In this document: positions 26,013 through 36,593 of the stretch, in pieces
Numbering within the stretch: the first letter of the stretch is position 1
Layout: every line of letters starts with the position of its first letter
NCBI GenBank assembly: GCA_009694285.1
Contig: SHVK01000004.1
Coordinates: 1 to 64,000 of the forward strand
Length of the DNA stretch: 64,000 bases
Direction: 5' to 3'
Source of the DNA: Candidatus Nanopelagicaceae bacterium
GTDB lineage: Bacteria > Actinomycetota > Actinomycetes > Nanopelagicales > Nanopelagicaceae
The notes under the pieces: generated by a model
Databases searched by the model: none
The model's input: only the letters and a program-made list of their open reading frames with translations
What the model was told of the DNA's origin: nothing
Position numbers and translations under genes: made by a program

Positions 26013-26626
26013 TACTTTACCTGGCCGTTATTTTGTTGAGAGGGATGTGAAGATTTTACTTTTCCATGATAATAATCTTGATCATCAGTACCAGGGTAGT
26101 AAGGGTGTGGTGCTTCGATCATCCCCGGTTGTAATGGTGCCATTAGGTCAGATTTTTCAAAAATCAACTTAGCTCGATCATTATCAGCTAACTCATACTC
26201 ATTTGTCATAGTAAGCGCACGAGTTGGGCAAGCTTCAATGCAGAGACCGCAGAAAATGCAACGCAAATAATTAATCTGATAGACCGCACCAAAACGTTCA
26301 CCAGGTGAGTACCGAAGTTCATCTGTGTTGTGTCCACCTTCAACCAAAATTGCATCTGCTGGACAAGCCCATGCGCACAATTCGCAACCAATACATTTTT
26401 CCAGCCCATCAGGGTGGCGATTTAACTGATGGCGACCATGAAAACGAGCAGCTGTTGGTTCTTTAACTTCCGGATATTGCACAGTATTAACTTTTCGGAA
26501 CATCATTGCGAAAGTTACCCAAAAACCTTTTAGTTGCGTCAAAAATGGTTTTGCGTTTTCATTCCCAATTGAAATATCTGTGTATTCGACAGCAGATAGA
26601 TCCTGCTTCTTCTCTATTTCACTCAT
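26012..26626 (-). CDS. nuoI: NADH-quinone oxidoreductase subunit I
   Basis: The 204-residue ferredoxin-like subunit binds two [4Fe-4S] clusters (N6a, N6b) through [12 protein letters not shown] (Cys 78, 81, 84, 88) and [12 protein letters not shown] (Cys 123, 126, 129, 133). It passes electrons to NuoB. It overlaps nuoH by 8 bp. Confidence 0.97.
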   Translation of the reverse strand: MSEIEKKQDLSAVEYTDISIGNENAKPFLTQLKGFWVTFAMMFRKVNTVQYPEVKEPTAARFHGRHQLNRHPDGLEKCIGCELCAWACPADAILVEGGHNTDELRYSPGERFGAVYQINYLRCIFCGLCIEACPTRALTMTNEYELADNDRAKLIFEKSDLMAPLQPGMIEAPHPYYPGTDDQDYYHGKVKSSHPSQQNNGQVK

Positions 26627-27869
26627 GGATGACCCTTTCTTGCCCTGCTTTTGGCACAGAAATAGTTGAAATATCCATTGGAAGTTTGGGAATTGGAAAA
26701 GATGGCGCTGCAGGCACTGGACGAGAACTCACGGTTTCAGCGCGATTCTTTGCTGCGCGCTCCCAAATCATGCTGGCAAATAAGTAAATCAAAATTACTC
26801 CACCTGCAAATGCAATTATTACTGAACGAGGTGTTCCCTGATTTGAAAAATAACGCAAAACCGCGACGACCATAATCCAAATAACATTTGCTGGAATTAA
26901 TACTTTCCAGCCAAATTTCATAAACTGGTCGTATCGCAATCTTGGCAATGTTCCACGAAGCCAGACAAAGATAAAGAAGAAGAATAGTACTTTTGCGAAG
27001 AACCAGAAGAAAGTGAACCAACCTCCGAGCCAACTTTCAGTAAATCCAAGACCAGGAAGTGCATGGTAGCCACCTAAGAATAAAGTTGTGGCTAACGCAG
27101 ATACTCCAATGATATTTACATATTCAGCTAAGAAAAATAATGCGAATTTAAGTGAGGAATATTCAGTGTGGAATCCACCTACAAGTTCACCTTCTGCTTC
27201 TGCTAAATCAAATGGCGCTCTATTAGTTTCACCCACCATCGAGATCGTGTAAATCGCAAAGGATGGGAAAAGAGTTACGGCAAACCACCATGAACTTTGC
27301 GAATTGACAATATCTATTGTGGACATCGATCCTGCATACAAAAAGACTGCTACAAGTGAAAGTCCCATCGCGATTTCGTATGAGATTACTTGTGCACTCG
27401 ATCGTAAACCGCCTAACAGGGGGTAGGTAGAACCAGAGGACCAGCCGGCTAAAACAATTCCATAAACACCAATTGAGGCAATTGAGAGAATGTACAAAAC
27501 TCCGACTGAAATATCAGTCAATTGAAGTGATGTTTTCTCACCAAACAAAGTAATTTCTCCGGTCATTGGAATTACCGCGAAAGCCATAAAACATGTAGTA
27601 GCACTAATAATTGGAGCAATAATAAATACAATTTTGTCAGCCGCTGCTGGAATTAAATCTTCTTTAAGGGCAAGTTTCACTCCATCAGCTAATCCCTGCA
27701 AAACTCCGAACTTTCCAACGCGGTTTGGTCCTAGGCGCATCTGCATGCGAGCAACAAGTCGCCGTTCGCCCCACACGGCCAAGATTGTTGAGACTAAACA
27801 GATTACAAAGATTATTACCGCTTTTAGAATAACTATTGAAAGTGGGTCATCAAGAATTATTTCTCTCAT
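26619..27869 (-). CDS. nuoH: NADH-quinone oxidoreductase subunit H
   Basis: The 416-residue membrane subunit lines the quinone chamber. It has [19 protein letters not shown] and [17 protein letters not shown], both typical, and about eight to nine helices. After the last helix a Pro/Ala-rich tail of about 45 residues ([18 protein letters not shown]) reaches into the cytoplasm. It overlaps nuoG by 4 bp. Confidence 0.96.
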   Translation of the reverse strand: MREIILDDPLSIVILKAVIIFVICLVSTILAVWGERRLVARMQMRLGPNRVGKFGVLQGLADGVKLALKEDLIPAAADKIVFIIAPIISATTCFMAFAVIPMTGEITLFGEKTSLQLTDISVGVLYILSIASIGVYGIVLAGWSSGSTYPLLGGLRSSAQVISYEIAMGLSLVAVFLYAGSMSTIDIVNSQSSWWFAVTLFPSFAIYTISMVGETNRAPFDLAEAEGELVGGFHTEYSSLKFALFFLAEYVNIIGVSALATTLFLGGYHALPGLGFTESWLGGWFTFFWFFAKVLFFFFIFVWLRGTLPRLRYDQFMKFGWKVLIPANVIWIMVVAVLRYFSNQGTPRSVIIAFAGGVILIYLFASMIWERAAKNRAETVSSRPVPAAPSFPIPKLPMDISTISVPKAGQERVIHE

Positions 27870-30247
27870 ATTCCTTTACGCACCCTTACTCCATCGCCAT
27901 TGAGTGCGCCAAGAATTCGAAGTGACTCGGCTCCAACTCCATTGCGCGGTAACCAAATTACGCCATCTAAAATTTCGCTAACTTCAATCGGAAGTGCAAG
28001 TGAACCTCTATCTGTCGAGACCGTTACCAGATCACCATTTTTTACCCCAAGTTCATTTGCAAATTTTGCACTCACTCGGGCAAGATTTTTGCGTGCTGTG
28101 CCCGCCAAATTTGGCTCATTAGCTTGGAGTGAACCGTTATCTAATAGGTGACGCCAAGTTGCCAGGATTACTCCTTCGTGAAGATTTTTCGCTTGAGTTG
28201 CAGTAAATGTTGCTCGTGCGCCATCCCAAGAACCCACTGCTGCAATTTCTTTCGCAGCAGCTTTTGAACCAGTTAAGTTAATTGGGGTTCCCATTGCATC
28301 TGACAATATTGAGAGTACATAGGCATCACTTCGATGTTCTGCATCGGGTGCTGCTTTTTCAAAGGAACGAGAAGTGCCGGCCCAACTCATAAATGATCCA
28401 GATTTTTCAGTGACGGCTGCAATTGGAAAAATCACGTCTGCAAACTCTGTAATTGCACTTGGGCGCATTTCAAGAGAGACGATAAAAGTTTTTTCTAAAG
28501 CGTTAACTGGTGGCTGTTGCATATCAAATGGATCGACTCCACCAATAACCAAGGCTTCTAATTGACCAGCATTTGCTGCTGCCAAGATTTGATCCGCATT
28601 TTTTCCAATTTCTGCAGGAAGTGAATCGACTCCCCATGCCGCAGCAAGATCAACTCGAGCAGTTGCATCACTTACTGGTCGGCCACCAGGTAACAAGTTT
28701 CCAATTGCACCAACTTCGATAGCTCCACGCTCACCAGCACGGCGTGGAACCCAAGCAATTTTTGCGCCACTCTTATTTGCTAATTTAACAACTGCTGATA
28801 GACCACCAGCTAACTCAGCTAAACGTTCACCAGAAATAATGATTGATTTACTTGTTAGTGATAAACCATTTAATGCCGTAGCTTCCTGACCCGGTGTGGT
28901 CAATACTGCTTTTGCATTTAACTTCTTAAACCCTCGCGAAAGATATGGAGTGACCGCCGTAACTTCTAACGCACGCTTCTGAACTTGCTTTCTGATTCGC
29001 AAGAAAATAATTGGGGACTCTTCTTCAGGTTCAAAGCCAACAAGAACAACATGATCTGCTGTATCAATATCTTGATAATTAACTTTTGATCCAACTACAT
29101 GTGCCGCTAAGAAATCTGTTTCTTCTTGAGAATGAGGCCGTGAGCGGAAATCAATGTCATTTGTATTTAAAGCAACTCGGGCAAATTTCGCATAACCGTA
29201 AGCATCTTCAACTGTGGAACGCCCGCCAACTAGTACGCCAGTACGTTTATCTTTTAATCCTGCAGCAGCTGCGGCTAGCGCCTCTGGCCAAGATGCTTCA
29301 CGTAGTTGCCCATTTTCGCGAATCAATGGATTGGCAATTCGATCTTTAGCCATCGTGTATTGGAATGCCCAACGACCTTTGTCGCAATTCCACTCTTCAT
29401 TTACATTTGAGTCATCGCCGGCAAGTCTGCGAAGGGTTTTATTTCTGCGCACATCTGTACGTAATGAACAACCTGATGCGCAATGCTCACAAACACTTGG
29501 TGTAGAAACTAAATCAAAAGGACGTGATCGGAAACGATATGCAGAGCCGGTAAGTGCGCCAACTGGACAGATTTGGACAGTATTTCCAGAAAAATATGAT
29601 TCAAATGGATCTTTTTCGTAGATGCCAACTTGCTGAAGTGCTCCTCTTTCATTTAGAGAGATGAAAGCGTCGCCGGCAATCTCTTCTGAAAAACGTGTGC
29701 ATCGAGCACATAAAATACAGCGTTCTCTGTCAAGCAATACTTGTGATGAGATATTTACTGGCTTTTCAAATTTTCGCTTTGTTCCTTCAAATCTTGATTC
29801 ACTTTGACCAGTACTCATGGCTTGATTTTGGAGTGGGCACTCGCCACCTTTATCACAAACTGGGCAATCAAGAGGGTGGTTTACTAACAAAAGCTCCATT
29901 ACGCCTTCTTGTGCTTTTTGAGCAACCTCAGAAGTTAATTGGGTTTTTACAATCATTCCGTTTTCTACTGGAATTGTGCAAGAAGCTTGTGGCTTCGGAA
30001 AAGCGCGGCCATTTATTTCAATATCTACCAGACATTGGCGGCAGGCACCTACAGGAGCAAGAAGTGGGTGATCGCAAAAACGTGGAATCTGAATTCCAAG
30101 TTGTTCCGCAGCACGGATTACCAAAGTGCCTTTTGGAACAGTTACTTCAAATCCATCAATAATCAAATTTATCTGCTCGACTGGTGCAATTGGTGTAATT
30201 GGTGTAACTGCTGATTCTGTGCGACCTGAGTCAACGGTAGTCATCAA
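27866..30247 (-). CDS. nuoG: NADH-quinone oxidoreductase subunit G
   Basis: The 793-residue subunit contains an N-terminal [2Fe-2S] domain (Cys 58, 69, 72 in FCDHPLLAPVGACRQC), the DCPVCDKGGECPLQNQAM segment with cluster ligands, and CILCARCTRFSEEIAGD. VCEHCASGCSLRTDVRR then adds the extra N7-type [4Fe-4S] cluster, and a large molybdopterin-oxidoreductase-like domain follows. The first 25 residues form a short Thr/Pro-rich lead (TPITPIAPVEQ) not typical of the core. It overlaps nuoF by 4 bp. Confidence 0.96.
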   Translation of the reverse strand: MMTTVDSGRTESAVTPITPIAPVEQINLIIDGFEVTVPKGTLVIRAAEQLGIQIPRFCDHPLLAPVGACRQCLVDIEINGRAFPKPQASCTIPVENGMIVKTQLTSEVAQKAQEGVMELLLVNHPLDCPVCDKGGECPLQNQAMSTGQSESRFEGTKRKFEKPVNISSQVLLDRERCILCARCTRFSEEIAGDAFISLNERGALQQVGIYEKDPFESYFSGNTVQICPVGALTGSAYRFRSRPFDLVSTPSVCEHCASGCSLRTDVRRNKTLRRLAGDDSNVNEEWNCDKGRWAFQYTMAKDRIANPLIRENGQLREASWPEALAAAAAGLKDKRTGVLVGGRSTVEDAYGYAKFARVALNTNDIDFRSRPHSQEETDFLAAHVVGSKVNYQDIDTADHVVLVGFEPEEESPIIFLRIRKQVQKRALEVTAVTPYLSRGFKKLNAKAVLTTPGQEATALNGLSLTSKSIIISGERLAELAGGLSAVVKLANKSGAKIAWVPRRAGERGAIEVGAIGNLLPGGRPVSDATARVDLAAAWGVDSLPAEIGKNADQILAAANAGQLEALVIGGVDPFDMQQPPVNALEKTFIVSLEMRPSAITEFADVIFPIAAVTEKSGSFMSWAGTSRSFEKAAPDAEHRSDAYVLSILSDAMGTPINLTGSKAAAKEIAAVGSWDGARATFTATQAKNLHEGVILATWRHLLDNGSLQANEPNLAGTARKNLARVSAKFANELGVKNGDLVTVSTDRGSLALPIEVSEILDGVIWLPRNGVGAESLRILGALNGDGVRVRKGI

Positions 30248-31551
30248 GCACCTACCTTTGCAGATACAAATAAAGTTGATGCGACAGGATCAATAGGGCA
30301 ACCACCATTTTTAAAGTGTGCTAAATAATCATCACGGAAATATTTTAATGAAGAGATAATCGGTGCAATTGCTCCATCTGCAAGTGCACAGAATGAACGT
30401 CCACCGATGTTTTCGCAGATATCTAACAACTTGGCAAGATCTTCTTCAGTTCCTACGCCATTTTCAAGATTGCCCAACATTTGAACAAGCCACCAAGTGC
30501 CTTCACGACATGGTGTGCATTTGCCACAAGATTCATGCTTATAAAACTCAGTCCAACGCAATACTGCTCGCAAAATACAAGTTGTCTCATCAAAAATTTG
30601 TAACGCCTTAGTTCCAAGCATTGATCCTGCTGCATCTACAGACTCATAATCAAGTGGAATATCTAAATGCTCACTCGTTAAAATTGGGGTCGATGACCCG
30701 CCAGGTGTCCAGAACTTTAATTTATTTCCATTACGGATGCCACCGGCAAGATCTATCAATTCACGCAAAGTAATTCCAAGTGGTGCTTCAAACTGTCCTG
30801 GATTTTTAACATGTCCAGAGAGTGAGTACAAGGTAAAGCCCTTGCTCTTCTCGCTTCCCATAGAACTAAACCATTCCGCACCTTTTTCAATAATCGCAGG
30901 TACTGATGCAACAGATTCAACGTTATTTACAACTGTTGGTCGTGCATAAAGTCCAGCAATGGCTGGAAATGGTGGTCGGAGTCTTGGTTGTCCACGGAAA
31001 CCTTCAAGCGAATCAAGTAATGCAGTCTCTTCGCCACAAATATAAGCACCCGCGCCGATATGCAAAGTAAGTTCGAGATTAAAACCAGTTCCAAGAATAT
31101 TTTTACCCAGGAATCCGGCCTTATAAGCATCTTCAATTGCCTGAAGTAAACGGCGTACAACATGTGAAACTTCACCCCGGATATAAATAAATGCGTGGTT
31201 AGCTCTAACAGCGTAGGAGCCAATAATTATTCCTTCAATAAGTACATGTGGATTAGCCATTAATAGTGGTGTGTCTTTGCAAGTACCTGGCTCTGACTCG
31301 TCAGCATTAACTACAAAGTAATGCTCGCGATTATCTCCTTGTGGAATAAATCCCCATTTGGTTCCAGTCGGGAAGCCAGCACCTCCGCGGCCTCGTAATC
31401 CAGAATCTTTCACAATTTGAATCACCGCATCTGGCTCCATAGCTAAAGCTTTTTTAAATGAGGAGTAGCCACCGTGCCGTGAGTACCCTGCGATGGTAAA
31501 AGAGTCTTTGTCATCCCAATGCGCAGAAAGAACTGGTGTTAATTTACTCAT
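30244..31551 (-). CDS. nuoF: NADH-quinone oxidoreductase subunit F
   Basis: The 435-residue NADH-oxidising subunit has the FMN/NADH-binding GRGGAGFPTGTKWGF and the [4Fe-4S] motif ESCGKCTPCREGT. Electrons from NADH enter complex I here. It overlaps nuoE by 4 bp. Confidence 0.97.
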   Translation of the reverse strand: MSKLTPVLSAHWDDKDSFTIAGYSRHGGYSSFKKALAMEPDAVIQIVKDSGLRGRGGAGFPTGTKWGFIPQGDNREHYFVVNADESEPGTCKDTPLLMANPHVLIEGIIIGSYAVRANHAFIYIRGEVSHVVRRLLQAIEDAYKAGFLGKNILGTGFNLELTLHIGAGAYICGEETALLDSLEGFRGQPRLRPPFPAIAGLYARPTVVNNVESVASVPAIIEKGAEWFSSMGSEKSKGFTLYSLSGHVKNPGQFEAPLGITLRELIDLAGGIRNGNKLKFWTPGGSSTPILTSEHLDIPLDYESVDAAGSMLGTKALQIFDETTCILRAVLRWTEFYKHESCGKCTPCREGTWWLVQMLGNLENGVGTEEDLAKLLDICENIGGRSFCALADGAIAPIISSLKYFRDDYLAHFKNGGCPIDPVASTLFVSAKVGA

Positions 31552-32183
31552 AATTGAGCACCCATTTCTTTTGCTATTTTCAAACCTAACAGTGTTGCAG
31601 GACCAGCTTGAACGCCTTCTTCAGCATGGCCATCATTAAATCCAGCTAATAACTCAGAGGTTTCTTTAAATGTAGAAACCTTATTTGCTCCACGAGTTGG
31701 AGCAGGATTTTTTCCACTCCGCAAATCATCTACCAAAGTTTTTGCACTTTCAACTGTTTGATTGTCGAAAAATTCCCAGTTGACCATAACTACTGGGGCA
31801 TAGTCACACGCTGCATTGCACTCGATATGTTCTACTGAAATTTTTCCATCATTTGTTACTTCATCATTTCCTACACCAAGGTGATCTTTAAGACCAGCAA
31901 AGATCGCGTCCCCACCCATTACGGCGCACAAAGTATTTGTGCACACCCCAACATGGTATTCACCGACTGGTTTGCGTTTATATTGGGAATAGAAAGTTGC
32001 AACAGCATAAACTTCAGCAGTAGTTAGGCCAAGTTTTTCAGAGATAAATTCAATACCAGTGGGAGTCACAAAACCATCGCGAGATTGAATTAAATGCAAC
32101 ATTGGCATAATTGCTGAACGTGATCTTGGGTAACGCGCAATGATGGCATCCATCTGTCCATTAGTTTTTTCGTCATAGCTCAT
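31548..32183 (-). CDS. nuoE: NADH-quinone oxidoreductase subunit E
   Basis: The 211-residue thioredoxin-like subunit holds the N1a [2Fe-2S] cluster through Cys 81, 86, 122 and 126 (VCTNTLC and ECNAAC). A C-terminal extension of about 45 residues follows the domain. It overlaps nuoD by 1 bp. Confidence 0.96.
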   Translation of the reverse strand: MSYDEKTNGQMDAIIARYPRSRSAIMPMLHLIQSRDGFVTPTGIEFISEKLGLTTAEVYAVATFYSQYKRKPVGEYHVGVCTNTLCAVMGGDAIFAGLKDHLGVGNDEVTNDGKISVEHIECNAACDYAPVVMVNWEFFDNQTVESAKTLVDDLRSGKNPAPTRGANKVSTFKETSELLAGFNDGHAEEGVQAGPATLLGLKIAKEMGAQL

Positions 32184-33532
32184 TAGCGATCAACTCCGCC
32201 CATAACAGGATCGATAGAAGCAACTGCGGCAACAACATCTGCAATCAAACTTCCTTCGCACATTGCTGATGTTGCTTGAAGATTATTAAATGATGGGTCA
32301 CGGAAATGCACTCGATAAGGTTTTGTTCCGCCATCAGAAATAACCTGCGCGCCTAATTCGCCGCGTGGTGACTCGACGGTTGCATATGCTTGACCAGCTG
32401 GCACTCTAAAACCTTCGGTAACTAATTTAAAGTGATGAATCAATGATTCCATCGAGCTTCCCATAATCTCACGAATATGATCTAAGGAGTTTCCAAGCCC
32501 ATCTCCACTTAATGCTAATTGTGCCGGCCATGCAATTTTTTTATCAGCGACCATAACTGGCCCTGGTTTCAATTTATCTAGCGCCTGCTCGATTATCCGT
32601 AAAGATTGTTCCATCTCATAAATACGGATCAAAAAGCGACCGTACACATCGCAACTATCAGCAGTGACAACATCAAAATCATAATTCTCATAACCACAAT
32701 ATGGTTGAGTTTTACGTAAATCCCACGGCAAACCAGTAGAGCGTAATACTGGTCCGGTTACTCCAAGTGAGATACAACCTGGTAAATCTAAATAAGCAAC
32801 TCCGACAGTTCGCTTCATCCAGATGGTATTTCCAACGAGAAGTTTTTCAGTATCTTTCAAATTTGTGCGAAGTTCTTTCACTATTTCGCGTAATTTTGGA
32901 ATTGAATCTTCTGGCAAGTCCATTGCTACACCACCGGGGCGAATGTAAGCACTGTTCATCCGTAGTCCCGTGATCATCTCGTAAACATTCAAAATCAATT
33001 CACGTTCACGGAATGCAAAAATCATTGGTGAAAGTGCACCAAGTTCAAGTGCGCCGGTACCTAATGCGACTAAATGTGAAGAGATGCGGTTGAACTCCAT
33101 CAGCATTACTCGAATAATTGATGCGCGTTCTGGAATCTGATCTGTAATACCCAATAATTTTTCTACTGCAAGACAGTAAGCAGCTTCGTTAAAAAATGGT
33201 GCAAGGTAATCCATGCGAGTTACGAAAGTTACTCCCTGAGTCCAATTGCGGTACTCAATATTTTTTTCAATTCCGGTATGAAGGTATCCAATCCCACAGC
33301 GAACTTCAGTGACGGTCTCTCCTTCAAGTTCTAAGATCAACCGAAGCACACCATGTGTTGAAGGGTGCTGTGGTCCCATATTTACTACTACGCGCTCTTC
33401 TTGTGTTGCGCCGATCTCTGTTACGAGATCATCCCAATCTCCACCTGTTACCGAGTAAACCCGACCTTCAGTAGTTTCTCGTACTGATGCATATGGATCT
33501 GTATTTTGATTAGAAGTATTAAAAGTGGTCAT
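32183..33532 (-). CDS. nuoD: NADH-quinone oxidoreductase subunit D
   Basis: The 449-residue subunit is related to the large subunit of NiFe hydrogenases and forms part of the quinone site. [13 protein letters not shown] and [12 protein letters not shown] are typical, and the active-site His lies in the first motif. It overlaps nuoC by 4 bp. Confidence 0.97.
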   Translation of the reverse strand: MTTFNTSNQNTDPYASVRETTEGRVYSVTGGDWDDLVTEIGATQEERVVVNMGPQHPSTHGVLRLILELEGETVTEVRCGIGYLHTGIEKNIEYRNWTQGVTFVTRMDYLAPFFNEAAYCLAVEKLLGITDQIPERASIIRVMLMEFNRISSHLVALGTGALELGALSPMIFAFRERELILNVYEMITGLRMNSAYIRPGGVAMDLPEDSIPKLREIVKELRTNLKDTEKLLVGNTIWMKRTVGVAYLDLPGCISLGVTGPVLRSTGLPWDLRKTQPYCGYENYDFDVVTADSCDVYGRFLIRIYEMEQSLRIIEQALDKLKPGPVMVADKKIAWPAQLALSGDGLGNSLDHIREIMGSSMESLIHHFKLVTEGFRVPAGQAYATVESPRGELGAQVISDGGTKPYRVHFRDPSFNNLQATSAMCEGSLIADVVAAVASIDPVMGGVDR

Positions 33533-34188
33533 CGGTAAGACCTGCGCTCATTTGGTGGTGGAATAGTTGCGCCTTTGTATTCAACTGGAATTCCACCAAG
33601 TGGATAATCTTTACGTTGCGGATGACCAGGCCAATCATCTGGCATCATGATTCTTGTTAGTCCTGGGTGGTTATCAAAAATAATTCCAAACATGTCATAA
33701 GTTTCGCGCTCTTGCCAATTGTTTGCCGCCCAAATTTCAACAAGAGATGGAATATGTGGGTTACTTTCTGGCACAGAAACTTCTAAGCGAATTCTTTGGT
33801 TGCGCGTTAATGAAAGCAAAGGATACAGAGCATGTAATTCACGCCCAGTTTCGCTTGGGTAATGTGCACCGCTAACTCCCATGCACATTTCAAATTTCAA
33901 TTCATCACGCAAAATAAGTGAAACTTCTAATAGCCGCGAACTTTTAACATGAAGTGTTAATTCTCCACGATCAACTACAACCTTCTCAATTGCATCACTA
34001 AAACTTGGATATGCACGTTCTAAATCATCTACAACTTCATCAAAATAACTTCCAAATGGACGCTCACTTGATCCAACTTGAACGCCCTTAAGTACTAAGC
34101 CTCCATAACCAGATGTGTCTCCAGTTCCGCTAACTCCAAAAGCGCCGTTGTCAGAAAGTTTCGGCGTACTTTTTGCGATATCACTCAC
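33529..34188 (-). CDS. nuoC: NADH-quinone oxidoreductase subunit C
   Basis: The 219-residue connecting subunit has the signature [18 protein letters not shown] followed by [20 protein letters not shown]. About 40 residues at the N-terminus are extra and Gly/Ser-rich. It overlaps nuoB by 4 bp and nuoD by 4 bp. Confidence 0.96.
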   Translation of the reverse strand: MSDIAKSTPKLSDNGAFGVSGTGDTSGYGGLVLKGVQVGSSERPFGSYFDEVVDDLERAYPSFSDAIEKVVVDRGELTLHVKSSRLLEVSLILRDELKFEMCMGVSGAHYPSETGRELHALYPLLSLTRNQRIRLEVSVPESNPHIPSLVEIWAANNWQERETYDMFGIIFDNHPGLTRIMMPDDWPGHPQRKDYPLGGIPVEYKGATIPPPNERRSYR

Positions 34189-34739
34189 GCCAACAATCCC
34201 TTCATCTGGTGAGTTGGGAGTGCTGCAAGTGCTGCTGCTTCAACTTCGCGAACAATCATCTCGCGATTAATTCCAAGTTTTTCATTACCAATTTGCTCAT
34301 GTAATTTCAAAATTGCATCCATCAACATTTCAGGTCGTGGTGGACAACCAGGTAAGTAGATGTCAACAGGAACAACATGATCTACACCTTGCACAATTGC
34401 GTAATTGTTAAACATTCCACCAGAAGATGCGCACGCTCCCATGGCAATAACCCATTTAGGTTCAGCCATTTGATCATAAATCTGTCGAAGAACCGGAGCC
34501 ATTTTGTTACTAACGCGACCAGCCACAATCATTAAATCTGCTTGGCGTGGGGAAGCACGAAAAACTTCCATTCCAAATCTAGCTAAGTCGTAACGACCGG
34601 CACCTGCTGCCATCATTTCAATTGCACAACATGCTAAACCAAAAGTTGCTGGCCAAAGCGAATTTTTTCGCATGTAACCTGCAAGTTTTTCAACTGAAGT
34701 TAAAAGAAAGCCACTTGGTAATTTTTCTTCAATACCCAT
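34185..34739 (-). CDS. nuoB: NADH-quinone oxidoreductase subunit B
   Basis: The 184-residue subunit binds the terminal N2 [4Fe-4S] cluster with adjacent Cys 37 and 38 (LACCAIEMM), Cys 103 (GACASSGG) and Cys 132 (LPGCPPRPE). It hands electrons to quinone. It starts immediately after the nuoA stop. Confidence 0.97.
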   Translation of the reverse strand: MGIEEKLPSGFLLTSVEKLAGYMRKNSLWPATFGLACCAIEMMAAGAGRYDLARFGMEVFRASPRQADLMIVAGRVSNKMAPVLRQIYDQMAEPKWVIAMGACASSGGMFNNYAIVQGVDHVVPVDIYLPGCPPRPEMLMDAILKLHEQIGNEKLGINREMIVREVEAAALAALPTHQMKGLLA

Positions 34740-35099
34740 TTAATCCCACTCCAGCCCACCACGGCGCCAAACATAACCGTATGCAATAAATACTGTGGCG
34801 ATAAAGATAAACATTTCAACAATTCCAAATAAGCCAAGTTGGTCAAATGAAACTGCCCATGGATAAAGGAAAACAATTTCAATATCAAAAATAATAAATA
34901 GCATTGCAGTCAAAAAGTATTTAACTGGGAATCTTCCACCACCCGCAGCTTGCGGTGTTGGCTCAATGCCACACTCATATGCATCAATTTTTGAACGGTT
35001 ATAACGTCGTGGGCCCGAAATTGCTGCCGCAACTACTGAAAATGCTGCGAAGCCAAACCCCACGGCACCAATTGCAATGATCGGGAGGTAGGGATTCAT
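34740..35099 (-). CDS. nuoA: NADH-quinone oxidoreductase subunit A
   Basis: The 119-residue subunit has three helices and the motif YECGIEPTPQA followed by FPVKYFLTAMLFIIFDIEIV (20 residues), typical of NuoA. The ATG at 35097-35099 is chosen because GAAGGG lies 7 bases upstream; an in-frame GTG two codons earlier is too close to it. It is the first gene of the 14-gene operon. A 140-base spacer separates it from menG, probably with the operon promoter. Confidence 0.95.
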   Translation of the reverse strand: MNPYLPIIAIGAVGFGFAAFSVVAAAISGPRRYNRSKIDAYECGIEPTPQAAGGGRFPVKYFLTAMLFIIFDIEIVFLYPWAVSFDQLGLFGIVEMFIFIATVFIAYGYVWRRGGLEWD

Positions 35100-35239
35100 C
35101 CACACGCCCTTCTGCTAAAAACGAAAAACCGCCAGCAATTTGACTTGATCTAATGCTCTTTCTTAATTCTAGAGGGGCAACTCCATCTAGATTTCCACAG
35201 CAAGTGTTACCTGCGTTACCTTTCTGGGGGTTTGGCTAA

Positions 35240-35935
35240 TTATTTTGGTTTTCTGGCCCGATGGATCGCCACAATCCCGAAAGTCAGATTTTGCCATGAG
35301 GCTTGACTCCAGCCGGCTGCACTGATTTGAGCGGCGAGCGCACCTTGATCCGGCCAAGCCTGGATCGACTCAGCTAGATATCTGTAAGCCTCGGGGTTGG
35401 ATGAGGTACCCCTGGCGATTGCCGGCACGGCCCGCAGCAGATATTTGAGGTAGAGCGCCCGAAATGGGGCAAAAGTTGGATGTGAAAACTCACAGACCAG
35501 GAGCGACCCGCCGGGGGCGGTAACCCGAAGAGCTTCAACTAACGCTGCCTTGGGATCGGCGACATTACGTAAGCCAAAAGAGATCGTGGTCAGATCAAAG
35601 GAGTTCTCCCTGAAGGGCAAAGCCAGGGCATCTCCGGCGATGAAGGGCAGATTTGGGTGCCTTTTTCGGCCAACTTTGAGCATGCCGAGTGAGAAATCCA
35701 CTGGAATTGCAACTGCGCCAGCGGCCACTAAAGGGGCAGTAGAGCTTCCGGTCCCAGCCGCCAAATCCAAAATCAGCATCCCGGGCTTTGGTTCAATTGA
35801 GCCAGTAACTGCCCCGCGCCAGGCTTTGGTCTGTCCCAAACTCAAAATATCGTTGACGATGTCATAACGGCGAGCGACACCATCAAACATCTTGGCGATA
35901 TCAAATGGAACTTTATTGAGGTTCGGGCCAGCCAT
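35240..35935 (-). CDS. menG: Demethylmenaquinone methyltransferase (MenG/UbiE)
   Basis: The 232-residue SAM-dependent methyltransferase carries out the last step of menaquinone synthesis. It shows MFDGVARRYDIVNDILSLGQ, the SAM-binding LDLAAGTGSSTAPLV, and ISFGLRNVADPKAAL, all typical of UbiE/MenG. The ATG at 35933-35935 gives family length; the frame is open 59 codons further but would run into the divergent bioY gene. It is upstream of nuoA on the same strand, which matches the use of menaquinone by complex I. Confidence 0.93.
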   Translation of the reverse strand: MAGPNLNKVPFDIAKMFDGVARRYDIVNDILSLGQTKAWRGAVTGSIEPKPGMLILDLAAGTGSSTAPLVAAGAVAIPVDFSLGMLKVGRKRHPNLPFIAGDALALPFRENSFDLTTISFGLRNVADPKAALVEALRVTAPGGSLLVCEFSHPTFAPFRALYLKYLLRAVPAIARGTSSNPEAYRYLAESIQAWPDQGALAAQISAAGWSQASWQNLTFGIVAIHRARKPK

Positions 35936-35999
35936 GCGTATATCTTTGCCCGGTAATGGTTTTAATGCCAATTCAATAACGAGCCAAAAAGGAATGACC

Positions 36000-36593
36000 A
36001 TGACCACACTTCCGATTGCACCACTCACTCTGAGGGCTGCGCTTTTCCCTCGTGCAAACTCACTTACTAATTCATTACTGGCATTAGGCGGTGCCGGCTT
36101 TTTGGCAATCATGGCCCAAATCGCAATCCCTGTTCCAGGATCACCAGTCCCAGTTACTGGCCAAACTCTTGGCGTACTTTTAATCGGCGCAAGTTACGGT
36201 CCGGCGTTAAGTATTTCTACCGTCGCACTTTATTTAGCAATCGGTGCTGCAGGCGCTCCAATTTTCTCAAATGGCGGATCAGGTTTTGCAAAATTGGTAG
36301 GGCCAACTGGCGGTTACCTAGCTGGAATGGTTTTAACTGCTCTAGTTCTTGGATATCTAGCAAATAAAAAATGGGATGCTCGTTTTCGTACCGCTTTACC
36401 AGCGATGTTAATCGGTGAGGTTTTAACTTTTATTCCTGGATTAATTTGGTTACAACATGCAACAGGTAAAGATTGGTCATGGACTGTTAGTGCAGGTTTC
36501 ACTCCATTCATACTGGGTGAAGCAATAAAAATTTCACTTGCTGCTGTAACCCTTCCAACGATTTGGAAAGTTGTGGATAAACGTCGTTCGTGA
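36000..36593 (+). CDS. bioY: Biotin transporter substrate-binding subunit BioY
   Basis: The 197-residue membrane protein is the S component of an ECF-type vitamin importer. It has six hydrophobic segments, with PVPGSPVPVTGQTLGVLLIG and VGPTGGYLAGM typical of BioY. ATG 36000 is preferred because AAGGA lies at optimal spacing; ATG 35994 is an alternative. No bioM/bioN or ECF ATPase is nearby, so it either works alone or uses shared energising subunits. The stop overlaps the GTG start of menF. Confidence 0.93.
   Translation: MTTLPIAPLTLRAALFPRANSLTNSLLALGGAGFLAIMAQIAIPVPGSPVPVTGQTLGVLLIGASYGPALSISTVALYLAIGAAGAPIFSNGGSGFAKLVGPTGGYLAGMVLTALVLGYLANKKWDARFRTALPAMLIGEVLTFIPGLIWLQHATGKDWSWTVSAGFTPFILGEAIKISLAAVTLPTIWKVVDKRRS

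Noticed and set aside
35168-35191. Two TCTAGA hexamers upstream of nuoA as an operator
   Set aside because: Each hexamer is its own palindrome and the pair is short; no other support.
35892-35999. Upstream extension of bioY
   Set aside because: It would overlap menG, and the Shine-Dalgarno sequence supports the start at 36000.
35936-36112. Upstream extension of menG on the minus strand
   Set aside because: The added 59 residues have no similarity to MenG and overlap the well-supported bioY start.
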